Shown: positions 27,477 through 37,117, counted from the first letter of the stretch. The stretch is DNA of 64,000 nt from Dehalogenimonas lykanthroporepellens BL-DC-9 (GCA_000143165.1 CP002084.1:1116001-1180000); one strand, 5' to 3'. Made by a program: numbers and translations. Notes: generated by a model not told the origin, from the letters alone.

Positions 27477-29147
27477 TTACAACGACGGCTGGTGTTTCTT
27501 GTCCGACTGACCGAATTCCAGATCCAGCGTGATGCCGGCTTCTTCCGCCGCCGGTTGATGGTTCGTTTGCCGCAGGGGCAGTTGCGGCAGAAAAATGGTC
27601 GTCAGCGTGCCCAGCCCCAGCAGTATGGCGCCGACGATGAAAACCTGGTCGATGGAGGCAGAGTACGCGGTTTTCAGCGTTTCTACAAAACTATGAAACG
27701 CTGAGGTCAACTGATCCTGAACAGCCGGTGGCGCCTGGGAAAGCATGCCCAGAATCTCCGCCTGCCCGTCCGGAGTCAGAAAGGCCTGAATGGTGTTGCC
27801 GTCGATGGTTACCGGCGTGGTCGGTGAGATTTCCCTGACCGCCTGAACGAAGGGGTCAGCCGAAATATCGGTTAGCCGGGAAGCCAGGCCAGCGTTCATG
27901 ACACCGCCGAGGACGGCTACGCCGACGGTGCCGCCGACGGAGCGGAAAAGTTGCGTACCGGCGGTGACCTCACCCAGCCGGGAGTGGTCGAAAGCGTTCT
28001 GCACCGCCAGGGTGAAGATGGGCATGGTGACGCCCAGGCCCAGGCCGGTGATAATCATACGCAGTACCAGTCCACCGGACGTGGTGGCAGGACCGATTTG
28101 GGAGAAGAGCGCCATGCCGAAAGTGGCCAGCGCCATGCCGAAAACGGCCAGGATTTTATAATTGCCGGTACGTGAAACCAACTGACCGCTAATGATGGAC
28201 GCGGTGACCATAGCCAGAGACATAGGCATGAGAATTAGCCCGGAGTTGGTGGCCGATACGCCGATGACGCCCTGGGCGAAGACCGGAATGAACAGGATAG
28301 AGCCGAACATGCCCAGACCGCTGAAGAAGACGGCTATAATCGACACGGTAAAGACACGGTTCCGGAACAGGCCCATCGAGAGGATAGGGTCTTTAGCCCG
28401 CAGTTCACGCCAGATGAAAAGCACCAGAGAAACGACCGCCACCGAAAGCAGGCCGATGATGGTACCGGAACCCCAGGAGTATTCCGAACCGCCCCAGACC
28501 AGCGCCAGCAGTAAAGGCACCAGTGTCAGGGTGATGAGCGCCGCGCCGATATAGTCGATGGAGCGGTTACCACTGGCGTGGGTCGGCAGATGTTTGGGCA
28601 GGGCGGCGGCCATGACACCAAGGGCCGCCAGGCCGACCGGGATATTGACGTAGAAGATCCAGCGCCAGGAGAAGGCATCGGACAGCCAGCCACCGAGCAA
28701 AGGCCCGGCAATCGCCGTAACCCCGGAAACCGCCCCCAGCAGTCCCTGATACTTGCCACGCTGAGCCGGTGGGAAGAGGTCACCGACGATGGCGAAGGAA
28801 TTGACCATGATGGCGCCGCCGCCGATACCCTGAAGGCCGCGAAACAGAATGAGCTGGGTCATGCTCTGCGCCACGCCGGACAGCATGGAGCCTATAAGGA
28901 AGATGACCACGGCCAGCAGGAAGAGGTTGCGCCGGCCGAAGATGTCGGTCAGCTTGCCGTAGATGGGCACGGTGACCGCCGAAGCCAGCATGTAGGCGGT
29001 GAAGACCCATGACAGGTGGGACAGCCCCTGGAACTCCTGAACGATGCGCGGCATGGCGGTAGCTACGATGGTCTGGTCGAGGGAAGACAGCATCAGCGTC
29101 AGCATGACGCCGAGCATAACGAGGGCGGTTTTAGGATTGGGTGACAT
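27477..29147 (-). CDS. DHA2-family MFS drug exporter (EmrB/QacA-like)
   Basis: The 556-residue protein has the 14-helix DHA2 pattern. Motif A is GKLTDIFGRRNLFL, motif C-like is GVTAIAGPLLGGWLSDAFSWRWIFYVNIP, and motif D1 is LDQTIVATAMPRI at the N-terminus. It should export hydrophobic compounds by proton antiport. The ATG lies 7 bp after the stop of the marR gene, so it is the target of that regulator. The C-terminal tail is cytoplasmic and polar. The substrate is unknown. Confidence 0.94.
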   Translation of the reverse strand: MSPNPKTALVMLGVMLTLMLSSLDQTIVATAMPRIVQEFQGLSHLSWVFTAYMLASAVTVPIYGKLTDIFGRRNLFLLAVVIFLIGSMLSGVAQSMTQLILFRGLQGIGGGAIMVNSFAIVGDLFPPAQRGKYQGLLGAVSGVTAIAGPLLGGWLSDAFSWRWIFYVNIPVGLAALGVMAAALPKHLPTHASGNRSIDYIGAALITLTLVPLLLALVWGGSEYSWGSGTIIGLLSVAVVSLVLFIWRELRAKDPILSMGLFRNRVFTVSIIAVFFSGLGMFGSILFIPVFAQGVIGVSATNSGLILMPMSLAMVTASIISGQLVSRTGNYKILAVFGMALATFGMALFSQIGPATTSGGLVLRMIITGLGLGVTMPIFTLAVQNAFDHSRLGEVTAGTQLFRSVGGTVGVAVLGGVMNAGLASRLTDISADPFVQAVREISPTTPVTIDGNTIQAFLTPDGQAEILGMLSQAPPAVQDQLTSAFHSFVETLKTAYSASIDQVFIVGAILLGLGTLTTIFLPQLPLRQTNHQPAAEEAGITLDLEFGQSDKKHQPSL

Positions 29148-29154
29148 AGTTCCT

Positions 29155-29592
29155 CTACTGAATATTTTTGGAATCGACGATCTTTTCGATGATGTGAATC
29201 AGTGTTTCCAGTTCGGCGTCGTCGAGGGCCGAAAAGAGACCGGTCAGCCGTTCCAGGCGCTCCTGCCGCACCTGCTCCACCTTCCGGCGGCTGTCTTCAG
29301 GCAGGTTCAGAATTAGAGCGCGGCGGTCATCAGGCGACGGACGGCGTTCCAAGAGGCCCTTGCCGACCAGGTTATCGACGAGCTGGGTGGCGGCGCTGGA
29401 AGAGACGCCGAGCAAACCGGCCAGGTCTTTCAGGCCGATTCCTTCATTCTCCGAAATAAGATGCAGGGCCAGCCACTGGGAATGGGCCAGGCAGTCACCG
29501 GAGGGGGTCTGGTGGGCTTCGGGCGCCATCAGGCGCTTCAGGGAATGGAAGCGGCCCATCAGGAAACCGATACGCTGTTTGCGGTCGAGCAT
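29155..29592 (-). CDS. MarR-family transcriptional regulator
   Basis: The 145-residue winged-helix regulator has recognition region IGLKDLAGLLGVSSSAATQLVDNLVGKGLLERRPSPDDRRALIL, which includes the MarR wing with DxR. It precedes the MFS gene in one operon. A 9-bp inverted repeat (TTAGATAAG and CTTATCTAA) just upstream is the likely operator. By analogy the repressor would leave DNA on binding a toxic compound and so induce the exporter. Confidence 0.93.
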   Translation of the reverse strand: MLDRKQRIGFLMGRFHSLKRLMAPEAHQTPSGDCLAHSQWLALHLISENEGIGLKDLAGLLGVSSSAATQLVDNLVGKGLLERRPSPDDRRALILNLPEDSRRKVEQVRQERLERLTGLFSALDDAELETLIHIIEKIVDSKNIQ

Positions 29593-29602
29593 GATACCAT
29601 CC

Positions 29603-29639
29603 TTAGATAAGATACTGAATATTTTAGCACCTTATCTAA
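29603..29639 (-). promoter_or_regulatory. Probable MarR operator
   Basis: Inverted half-sites TTAGATAAG (29603-29611) and CTTATCTAA (29631-29639) are separated by 19 bp. They lie directly upstream of the marR ATG at 29592 and overlap the expected promoter. Confidence 0.6.
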
Positions 29640-29687
29640 TAACCGGTCAAACAGCGGTTACGCGTTTTGCCGGGGAAATGGCCGGGC

Positions 29688-30530
29688 TCAGCCCTCGGTG
29701 CGGAAAGTAACCGCCAATACGCCAGGGCCGCCGTGTACGCCCAGCACCGGCCCGAAGCGGGCGATGTGGATTTTGTCGGTGGCGACGAATTCGGCCAGCC
29801 GTTTGGCCAGAGCTTTGGCCTCATCCGGGGTGGTGGAATGAATCACCGCCAGTTCAGCGATGGAATGGCCGGCGCTCTTGACCAGTTCCACCAGGCGGTC
29901 GACGCCGCGGGCGCGGCTCCTGACCTGCCCTACCGGAACGAACTCACCGCCCTGGATATCGAGGAGGGGTTTGACGTTCAGCACCGAGCCCATGAGGGCC
30001 TTGGCGCGCCCGATGCGGCCGCCGCGGGCGATGTATTTCAAAGTATCGAACAAAACCAGCAAATCGATTTTACCGATCGATTCCCTGGCCCCGGTGACTA
30101 CCGAGCCAAGGTCATGGCCGGCTCTGGCCAGACGGGCGGCGGCTACGGCGACCAGACCGGTGGCCATGGATGTGAAGGTGGAGTCAACCACTTCCACCGG
30201 CACCGTGTTCTTCATCATCATGGCGCCCTGGCGGGCGGCGGAGATGGTGCCGCTCATCTTTTCCGACAAATGGACGGAGACGATGGCGTCGGCGCCTTCG
30301 GCGATGCGGTCGTAGGCGTCGGCAAAGTCCTGAGGCGAGGGCTGGGCGGTAGTGGGATGAACGGGGCCGTTTTGCAGGCGGGCGTAAAAATTGTCCTCGG
30401 TTATGTCCACCCGGTCACGGAATGATTCGCCCCCGAATTGAACGTAGAGCGGAACTGTAGTGATACCCAGCTCACCGGCCAGTTCAGCCGGGATATCGGC
30501 GGTGGAATCGGTTACGACTTTGACGCTCAT
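29688..30530 (-). CDS. DegV family fatty-acid-binding protein
   Basis: The 280-residue protein has the DegV signature VVTDSTADIP at the N-terminus, TAQPSPQDF, and HLSEKMSGTISAA. DegV (FakB-like) proteins hold a fatty acid between two domains and present it to a kinase such as FakA. No fakA is seen nearby. The gene stands alone between the marR operon and the helicase. Confidence 0.93.
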   Translation of the reverse strand: MSVKVVTDSTADIPAELAGELGITTVPLYVQFGGESFRDRVDITEDNFYARLQNGPVHPTTAQPSPQDFADAYDRIAEGADAIVSVHLSEKMSGTISAARQGAMMMKNTVPVEVVDSTFTSMATGLVAVAAARLARAGHDLGSVVTGARESIGKIDLLVLFDTLKYIARGGRIGRAKALMGSVLNVKPLLDIQGGEFVPVGQVRSRARGVDRLVELVKSAGHSIAELAVIHSTTPDEAKALAKRLAEFVATDKIHIARFGPVLGVHGGPGVLAVTFRTEG

Positions 30531-30610
30531 GGCATAACCCCCTTTAACTTCGTACAGATGGCTACCAGTATAACCGAAAGGACCAATAAAACCTAGCCGG
30601 GGAAATGTTG

Positions 30611-31900
30611 TCAGGCCTGCGGCGGCGCGGCGGGTCTGCGCCGCGGCGGGCGGCGTCGCTTCTTGCGGGGAGGTGCCTCTTCAGCCGGGTCCAGGGCGGC
30701 CTGCCGGGGTTTGGGGGCAGGCCGGTTGCCGCGGCCGGGCGCGCCGGAGAAGCGGGACGGCGGCGGCTCCGGGGCGTTGTAATCGAAGCCCTCGACGGTG
30801 CGCCGTTCGATAGTGGTTTTGAGCAGTTTCTCCAGGGCGCGCACCATGGATTCGTCCTCGGGGGTGACAAAGGTGAAGGCATCGCCGGATCTGCCGATGC
30901 GGCCGGTTCTGCCGATGCGGTGGATGTAGGCGTCGGCGGTATCGGGCATATCGTAGTTGATGACGTGGGAAACATCGGAAACGTCGATACCGCGTGAGGC
31001 GATATCGGTGGCTACCAGCACCTTGAAGGTGCCGTCCTTGAAGCCGTCAAGTGCCGCCTGCCGGCGGTATTGCGACAGGTTGCCCTGGATGGAGGCCACG
31101 GCGTAGCCAGCCTGTCGCAGGGCGATGGCCACCCGCTCCGTGCGGTGCTTGGTGCGGGTGAATACCAATACGGAACCGGCGTCTTCTATCTGCCGCAGTA
31201 TCTGCTTCAGCAATGCCGTCTTGAGATCCTGACGCACCGGGTAGAGGGCGTGAGTGACGGTAACCGCCGGGGCCACGGTGCCGATCTGGACGGTGACCGG
31301 GTCGGTCAGGAATTCCTGAACCAGCTTGCGAACGTCCGCCGGCATGGTGGCCGAAAAAAGAAGGGTCTGACGTTCCGGCCGCACCAGGCACCGGAGAATC
31401 TTGCGGATATCGGGCAGAAAGCCCATGTCGAACATGCGGTCAGCTTCGTCGATGACCAGCATTTCGACGTCATCAAAGTCGATGGTGCCCTGCCAGACGT
31501 GATCCAGCAGGCGACCGGGGCAAGCGATGACGATGTCGGTGCCGGCCCGGAGTTTGGCCTTCTGTGGTTCCATACCGACGCCGCCGTAGATGGCCATGGC
31601 ACGCAGTCCGGTGTGCTGTGAGAGGGTCTTGACGCTGTCGTAAATCTGTTCCGCCAGTTCACGGGTGGGCGAAACGATGAGGCCGCGCAGTTTGCCGCGG
31701 GGGCCGCGGAGCAGGCGCTGGAGCATGGGCAGAACGAAGGCAGTGGTCTTGCCGGTGCCGGTCTGGGCCAGACCGATGAGGTCACGCCCCTGGAGGGCGG
31801 GCGGGATGGCCTGGGCCTGGATGGGGGTGGGCTCGGTGTAGCCGGCGGATTTCACCCCGTCCCTGACGGCGGGATGGAGGTCGAAGTTTTCGAAGGTCAT
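30611..31900 (-). CDS. DEAD-box ATP-dependent RNA helicase
   Basis: The 429-residue protein has the full motif set: Q-motif (GYTEPTPIQAQAIP), motif I AQTGTGKT, Ia PTRELAEQ, II DEAD, III SAT, IV VFTRTK, V ATDIASRGID and VI HRIGRTGR. The last 60 residues are rich in Arg, Lys and Pro and probably bind RNA non-specifically, as in RhlE-like helicases. It would remodel rRNA or mRNA structures. It is monocistronic. The AT-rich PIN/XRE pair lies upstream on the same strand. Confidence 0.95.
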   Translation of the reverse strand: MTFENFDLHPAVRDGVKSAGYTEPTPIQAQAIPPALQGRDLIGLAQTGTGKTTAFVLPMLQRLLRGPRGKLRGLIVSPTRELAEQIYDSVKTLSQHTGLRAMAIYGGVGMEPQKAKLRAGTDIVIACPGRLLDHVWQGTIDFDDVEMLVIDEADRMFDMGFLPDIRKILRCLVRPERQTLLFSATMPADVRKLVQEFLTDPVTVQIGTVAPAVTVTHALYPVRQDLKTALLKQILRQIEDAGSVLVFTRTKHRTERVAIALRQAGYAVASIQGNLSQYRRQAALDGFKDGTFKVLVATDIASRGIDVSDVSHVINYDMPDTADAYIHRIGRTGRIGRSGDAFTFVTPEDESMVRALEKLLKTTIERRTVEGFDYNAPEPPPSRFSGAPGRGNRPAPKPRQAALDPAEEAPPRKKRRRPPRRRPAAPPQA

Positions 31901-32081
31901 TAGTCTTGATTATTCCTTGGGATATATTTATATCGGGCTGGAGTTACGGGAAAGGTCGAACCCGACAGAAAGGCGGGAGATAAAGAAGCGGTCATTCCGA
32001 TAAGTACATGCTGACGATATATGACGTCATTATACACGTCACCGGCAAAGGGTACAATCGCATATAAGAAACTAGGATATA

Positions 32082-32591
32082 TCAGAGTAAATTCAACTTA
32101 AACGTTGAACTCATTTGCCAAACAAAATTAGTATATCGAAGACAGTTAATATTTAGCCCATGACATATATCCGGTATTTTCTTTTTTTGTGGCGATGTCC
32201 TGTTCGGATTGGAGGTTTCATTAGTTACTACAGTACCTCCTGTTTCTAAAGCTAAAGCAATTATATAAGGGTCTGCACGCTTTTCAAGAAACTCAATATC
32301 CAACTCGGTTCTTACTCCATAGGCCCCCAGAACAGACGGAAGTTGGTTTAATGAGTTTTCGGTTGGCTCGTTAACTGTGTTTGGTAAAGCACTTACAATC
32401 AATTTACTCAACCCATCAGTCCCGCATTCTATTTCTTCCCTAACTGCTTGAGGGATTACGATTTGATGTATAGTGGCAAGCCCATTAAGCCATTCCCAAA
32501 AACCGTTATGCGCCCCAGTCGGAGGGAAATCATGACGATAAGCTGCAATAAGTGCGCAAGTATCGATAATATATATTGAACTAGCTGTCAT
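32082..32591 (-). CDS. DUF4411/PIN-like ribonuclease (probable toxin)
   Basis: The 169-residue protein has PIN-fold acidic residues: IIDTCALIAAYR at the N-terminus, EKRADPYIIALAL in the middle and VVTNE near the end. This fits DUF4411, a VapC-related family. Its start overlaps the stop of the XRE-ImmA gene by 4 bp. Such two-gene units behave like toxin-antitoxin modules, with the upstream protein as regulator. It is AT-rich compared with flanking genes. Toxicity is inferred, not shown. Confidence 0.8.
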   Translation of the reverse strand: MTASSIYIIDTCALIAAYRHDFPPTGAHNGFWEWLNGLATIHQIVIPQAVREEIECGTDGLSKLIVSALPNTVNEPTENSLNQLPSVLGAYGVRTELDIEFLEKRADPYIIALALETGGTVVTNETSNPNRTSPQKKKIPDICHGLNINCLRYTNFVWQMSSTFKLNLL

Positions 32592-33814
32592 GCAATCTTT
32601 ATAAATTTGTCAATTTTCACACTCATTATATGAGATGCGTCAAGTTCGGAAATACGACCGTCGCGAACCGCATCAAGAATAGTCGAAACAAGCTTCTGCC
32701 CAAGTTTGGAACGGGTTCTTATTCTGTAGCTGATTAAATTATGGGTATCCAACTCCTCTTCGCTTTCTTTAGCCGAACTAGATTTAATATCCTTCAACGT
32801 CTCGAATATTTGCCAATACTTTGTTATCTGTATCAAGCCCAAATCTTTCAATCGTCTTAATATGACAAGTCTACTCACGTTGAAACGGTGCGATAATAAC
32901 TCAATGCTATCCTCAGTCTTCAAGGAAGGAGGAATCTGTGATAAAGCTTCTTTGAATTCTATTTCTGGAACAAGAAACTCAGCGGCTGTTCGATCACATA
33001 ATATCTCATTCGATAGCTGATTCTCCTGTAGTTGAGAGTCAATACTATTCCAATTACTGATACCACTCTCTCCAATGAAGATGTGACACAGTTCATGTAT
33101 CAAAGTAAAAAGCCTTGCTGTTTGAGAATCGTTTGCATTAACAACGATCATTGGAGCAATTTTATCACTCAGAGCAAGACCTCTGAAGACTAATGGACTT
33201 ATATTAGAATGATGACTACCCAGGTTACCAATACGAAGAACAAATACCCCCTTTTCTTCAATTGCTTTTCGGATATCGGCAAATAACGAGCTAGGATCGC
33301 GAGCTTTTAACTGTTGTTCAATTGAATAGTTAAGAAACTTTCGAATTATCTCGGCAAATTGTCTGTAGTCAATGTCTGGCCGTGTACCACCAACAAATTC
33401 TAGTTGTTGGGTATTCGACTTATCTAAAATATCCTGAAGAGAACGATGTATCATTTCAACGTGTCGAGTTAGAGCAGCAAATTCAGGGTTATTAATATCT
33501 ATTCCTTGACCACGAACAGTCCGAAAATCATGTAGCTTTGTCTCACATTCCGGCGGATTCTGTAAAAAGAAAGTAAGAACAGGACGCCTATATGCTTTCG
33601 CTAAATTCTTTAATTGTGTAAACGAAGGAGTTGATTCGCCTTTTTCCCAGCTCAACAATCGCTCTGTGGCAGTTATCTCAATGCTTTCCCCTTTTCCTTT
33701 CAGTTCATTAACATGGGCTTTTTGCGCAGCAAGTTGTACTGACATATTTGCATTATTTCTTGCCCATTCGAGAATTTTGGGGTTTACTGGGATACTATTT
33801 GAGGTCATAATCAT
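32588..33814 (-). CDS. XRE regulator fused to ImmA/IrrE metallopeptidase (COG2856)
   Basis: The 408-residue protein has an N-terminal Cro/CI-type helix-turn-helix (residues about 10-75, with ITATERLLSWEKGESTPSF) and a central zinc metallopeptidase with HELCHIFIGE (HExxH). The C-terminal portion has LSHRFNVSRLVILRRL. ImmA/IrrE proteases cleave repressors. With the overlapping PIN gene it forms a regulatory pair. It begins only 7 bp after the htpX stop without a clear ribosome site, so it appears inserted precisely behind htpX. Confidence 0.88.
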   Translation of the reverse strand: MIMTSNSIPVNPKILEWARNNANMSVQLAAQKAHVNELKGKGESIEITATERLLSWEKGESTPSFTQLKNLAKAYRRPVLTFFLQNPPECETKLHDFRTVRGQGIDINNPEFAALTRHVEMIHRSLQDILDKSNTQQLEFVGGTRPDIDYRQFAEIIRKFLNYSIEQQLKARDPSSLFADIRKAIEEKGVFVLRIGNLGSHHSNISPLVFRGLALSDKIAPMIVVNANDSQTARLFTLIHELCHIFIGESGISNWNSIDSQLQENQLSNEILCDRTAAEFLVPEIEFKEALSQIPPSLKTEDSIELLSHRFNVSRLVILRRLKDLGLIQITKYWQIFETLKDIKSSSAKESEEELDTHNLISYRIRTRSKLGQKLVSTILDAVRDGRISELDASHIMSVKIDKFIKIA

Positions 33815-33821
33815 TGTCTGT

Positions 33822-35030
33822 CTATTTGTTTATTGCCTGGTTGACCGTGCCGCAATGGGGACAACGCACCACCGGGGCCTTGTAGTCCGGCGGCAGACGC
33901 AGGACGGTGCCGCACTGTTGGCAGTCCAGCTTGCGGTAGCGGCTCATACCGAAGAGCATATCCTGGGTTTCCCGGGTGCGGGCCAGCTTATCCGGTTCAC
34001 CGACGGCGCCTTCGGTGGAAGGCTCACGGGCCGCCAGGGTCTGCGCCCCGGCCAGGGCCGAAGTCGGGATAATGCGCTGGCGGGTGACTTCTTCGGCCGC
34101 CTGTTCGTATGACTGGTAGGAGATGCCGCCGCCCATCTTGCGCAGTATCTTGACGCGCTCCGAAATAGGCGGGTGGGTGCTGGTCAGGTCGGCGGCCTTG
34201 CGGCCTTTTTCCCGGAAGGGGTTAACGGTGTACATCGGGGCCGTGGCCTGGTTGGCGGCCTTGACCTGGTTGGTGGAACTGCCCAGCTTTTCCAGCGCTG
34301 AGGCCAGACCTTCCGGATAGCGAGTGTAAAGCGCCGCCGAAGCATCGGCCAGGTATTCGCGCCGGCGGGAGATGGCGAAGTAGATGAGCTGGGCGAAGAT
34401 GGGGGCCAGAATGATGAAGACCAGGCCGATGATGGCGATAATGGCGCCGCCGGCGCCGCCGGAGTCCGATGAGCGGCGCGAACCGCCGCCGGTGAAAAAC
34501 ATCATGCGGCTGAAGTAATAGGACAGGATGACAATGGTGCCCAGAAGCACCGCCGTCATGGACATCAGGAGGACGTCGCGGTTCTTGATGTGGGCCAGTT
34601 CATGGGCGATGACACCCTGAAGCTCGTCACGGTTGAGCTTCTGAAGCAGGCCGGAGGTTATGGCCACGGCGGCCTTCTCCGGGTCACGCCCGACGGCGAA
34701 GGCGTTGAGGGCGGGGTCGTCAATGATATAGACGTCCGGCATCTTCGGCAGGCCACAGGCGATGGTCATCTCTTCGACCACGTTGAAAAGCCGGGGGTGG
34801 TCTTTCTTTCCAATCTTTTTGGCCCCGGAGGTAGCCAGCAGAATGCTGTCGCCCTGGAAGTAGCCGACCAGGGTCATGATGACCCAGATGACGCCGGCCA
34901 CGGCGACACCGGCATAGACGTTGTCGAAAAAGTAGACGCCGATGCCGTAGCCGAGGGCCACCAGCAGAACGCCCATGCCGATAACCAGCAGGATGGAGCG
35001 GTTGCGGTTAGCCTTTATCTGTTCCCACAT
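33822..35030 (-). CDS. htpX: HtpX-like M48 membrane metalloprotease with zinc ribbon
   Basis: The 402-residue protein has two N-terminal membrane helices (residues about 13-52), the catalytic motif VIAHELAHIKNRD (HExxH), two further membrane segments (about 155-215) and a downstream Glu in RREYLADASA. It has an extra C-terminal CxxC...CxxC zinc ribbon (CQQCGTVLRL ... CPHCGTVNQ). It degrades misfolded membrane proteins. It lies downstream of lemA and a zinc-finger gene on the same strand, a common lemA-htpX arrangement. Confidence 0.92.
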   Translation of the reverse strand: MWEQIKANRNRSILLVIGMGVLLVALGYGIGVYFFDNVYAGVAVAGVIWVIMTLVGYFQGDSILLATSGAKKIGKKDHPRLFNVVEEMTIACGLPKMPDVYIIDDPALNAFAVGRDPEKAAVAITSGLLQKLNRDELQGVIAHELAHIKNRDVLLMSMTAVLLGTIVILSYYFSRMMFFTGGGSRRSSDSGGAGGAIIAIIGLVFIILAPIFAQLIYFAISRRREYLADASAALYTRYPEGLASALEKLGSSTNQVKAANQATAPMYTVNPFREKGRKAADLTSTHPPISERVKILRKMGGGISYQSYEQAAEEVTRQRIIPTSALAGAQTLAAREPSTEGAVGEPDKLARTRETQDMLFGMSRYRKLDCQQCGTVLRLPPDYKAPVVRCPHCGTVNQAINK

Positions 35031-35133
35031 CAGGCAGAACCACCGGGCCGGAAAATATCAGATTCCAAAAACCAAATCCCAAACAAATTCAAATTATCAA
35101 TCCACAAGTTCCAAACTTCAGATGACCCAGGGA

Positions 35134-35700
35134 TCAGTTGAAGCTTACCTTGGGAGCGGTGCGCTCCGCCTCTACCTTGACCTCGAAATACTCGTTCATG
35201 GTGAAGCCGAACATGCCGGCGATGATGTTGGAAGGGAACATCTGGGTCTTGTTATTGTAGTTCAGAACCGAATCATTGTAGAACTGGCGGGAGAAGGATA
35301 TCTTGTTTTCGGTGGAGGTCAGCTCTTCCTGAAGGGCCAGGAAGTTCTGGTTGGCCTTGAGGTCGGGATAGGCTTCGGCCACCGCCAGCAGGCGGGACAG
35401 CCCGGCGGAAAGTTCACCTTCCGCCTGTGCCCGGACGCCGGGCGAAGAGTTGGAGACCTGCTGAGCCAGGTTGCGGGCTTTGGTGACGTTTTCAAAGACT
35501 TCACGCTCATGCTTGGCATAGCCCTTGACTGTTTCCACCAGGTTGGGGATGAGGTCATAGCGCCGCTTGAGCTGGACATCTATCTGAGCCCAGGCGTTTT
35601 TGACCTGGTTGCGCAGTTTTACCAGCCCGTTGTAGATGCCGACGAGCCCCAGCACCACCAGGACGATGACCACCAAAATGACTATCAGGGTGATTTCCAT
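35134..35700 (-). CDS. lemA: LemA family protein
   Basis: The 188-residue protein has one N-terminal membrane helix (residues about 3-23) with a short outside tail, followed by the coiled-coil LemA domain ([29 protein letters not shown]). Such proteins often sit beside htpX. A 100-bp AT-rich gap with CAAAC-like low-complexity sequence separates it from htpX. The function is poorly known. Confidence 0.93.
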   Translation of the reverse strand: MEITLIVILVVIVLVVLGLVGIYNGLVKLRNQVKNAWAQIDVQLKRRYDLIPNLVETVKGYAKHEREVFENVTKARNLAQQVSNSSPGVRAQAEGELSAGLSRLLAVAEAYPDLKANQNFLALQEELTSTENKISFSRQFYNDSVLNYNNKTQMFPSNIIAGMFGFTMNEYFEVKVEAERTAPKVSFN

Positions 35701-35718
35701 GTTGTTGTTTCCTCCGTA

Positions 35719-36138
35719 TTAATCGGCCGCGTCGGCCTTGAGCGCTTCCCGCAGAAAGGTCATCATGCCGCCGGCGGGGGTATTGTCCCGCACCGGCACC
35801 TGGGACAGAACCTGATGCAGTTCACCGCCGTCAAACCACAGCCCGTCTTCGCGGTCGGCGCAGGCGTCAATGATGACCTCGGGGGCGACACCGATTTTCT
35901 CCTTGCGCATGGTGCGGCGGCAGATGGGACAACGGCGTTTGGCCTCATCGACGACGGCCGGGCGGCGCTGGAAGATATCCTCCAGGCTGACGTCGGCTTC
36001 ATCAGCACAGGTGCGTTCTACCAGCAGTTCCAGTTCACCCCGGTCCAGCCAGACGCCGCGGCACTGGGGACAATAGTCTATGGCGATGCGGTCATGTTCA
36101 ACCACAATCATCGGCGAGTGATCTTCAGGGCAATGCAT
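35719..36138 (-). CDS. TFIIB-type zinc-finger protein
   Basis: The 139-residue protein has paired zinc-binding modules: CPEDHSPM with YCPQCRGVWLDRGELE, then CPICRRTMRKEK with a degenerate partner (DACADREDGLWFDGGELHQ). This is the zf-TFIIB family seen with membrane or stress proteins. It is 18 bp upstream of lemA on the same strand, so the three genes form an operon. No enzymatic motif is visible. Confidence 0.85.
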   Translation of the reverse strand: MHCPEDHSPMIVVEHDRIAIDYCPQCRGVWLDRGELELLVERTCADEADVSLEDIFQRRPAVVDEAKRRCPICRRTMRKEKIGVAPEVIIDACADREDGLWFDGGELHQVLSQVPVRDNTPAGGMMTFLREALKADAAD

Positions 36139-36218
36139 ATTATGGGGTTAAGTCTATACTCCGGCTAGGGAGGTGTCAATTTATTACAACGACGCCAACC
36201 GGCCGAAGTTACCATTGC

Positions 36219-36716
36219 TTACTGAAAAAACTCCTTGATGGAATCGAACTGGGCCGGCAGGAGAGACAGGATAAAGGGAAATTTGTCCAGCAGAAAGCCG
36301 GCCATGAAGGAATCCGCCAGGACGTCGCCGCCGAAGAATTTAGCCCAGGCCGCCAGCGCGGCTCCGGCGATGAACATGCCCATCAGCAGACCGAACAGCG
36401 CCCCGCCCAAACGGTTGACCCAGCCGAGAAAGACAATGGAGGCCAGTTTGGAGAGAAGGCGGGCCAGTATGGCGAAGATAAGCCAGACGGCGAGGATGAT
36501 AACGACGTAGGCGACAATGTTGGCCCAATCCGGATTGGAGATGAAATTGAAGAGGGACCCGGCCAGTTGCTCATGGTAGCGCCCGGCCAGCATGATGCCG
36601 ACGATGAGACCGAGCAGACCGGCCAGCGACTTGATGAGCCCCTGAGTCAGCCCGCGGAAAACCAGCAGGGCCAGAAGTACCAGAATGACGATGTCGAGTA
36701 CGTTCACGTCAATCAT
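36219..36716 (-). CDS. CvpA-family membrane protein
   Basis: The 165-residue protein has four hydrophobic segments and the family pattern LDIVILVLLALLVFRGLTQGLIKSLAGLLG at the N-terminus. The start ATG at 36716 follows AAAGGTGG with 4-nt spacing; a longer frame to 36743 lacks this. CvpA proteins affect colicin V production and envelope homeostasis. It is divergent from the ferredoxin gene. Confidence 0.85.
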   Translation of the reverse strand: MIDVNVLDIVILVLLALLVFRGLTQGLIKSLAGLLGLIVGIMLAGRYHEQLAGSLFNFISNPDWANIVAYVVIILAVWLIFAILARLLSKLASIVFLGWVNRLGGALFGLLMGMFIAGAALAAWAKFFGGDVLADSFMAGFLLDKFPFILSLLPAQFDSIKEFFQ

Positions 36717-36831
36717 TAAACCACCTTTTATCCCCTGACGCAATACCTGTGACTTACCCGCTGTTTACCATAGCGATTTTTTTAGATATAATGGGGGCTA
36801 CCAACTTTGGCGAGAGGTATAAAAAAAGAAA

Positions 36832-37095
36832 ATGGCTTTCAAAATTACCGAGGAATGCATCAGTTGCGGCGCCTGTGAACCGGAATGCCCCAACAACGCC
36901 ATCACCGAGGGAGAAACTATCTACGTTATCGACCCGACCAGGTGCACCGAATGTGTCGGTGCCTTTTCCACCAAGCAGTGCGCCGATATCTGCCCGGTAG
37001 ACTGCTGTGTCCCCGATGACGCCAACCAGGAAACTCACGAAGAGCTACTGGAAAAATGGCGTGGCCTGCATCCCGGCGAAGAACCCAAGCTGTAA
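36832..37095 (+). CDS. 2[4Fe-4S] ferredoxin
   Basis: The 87-residue protein has two cluster motifs, [12 protein letters not shown] and [18 protein letters not shown]. The second has the long insertion between the second and third Cys typical of YfhL/Allochromatium-type ferredoxins. A short C-terminal helix ([19 protein letters not shown]) follows. It should carry low-potential electrons, possibly toward reductive metabolism, but no partner is adjacent. A terminator follows. Confidence 0.93.
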   Translation: MAFKITEECISCGACEPECPNNAITEGETIYVIDPTRCTECVGAFSTKQCADICPVDCCVPDDANQETHEELLEKWRGLHPGEEPKL

Positions 37096-37117
37096 GCCGA
37101 GTAAAAAGAAACCAGAC

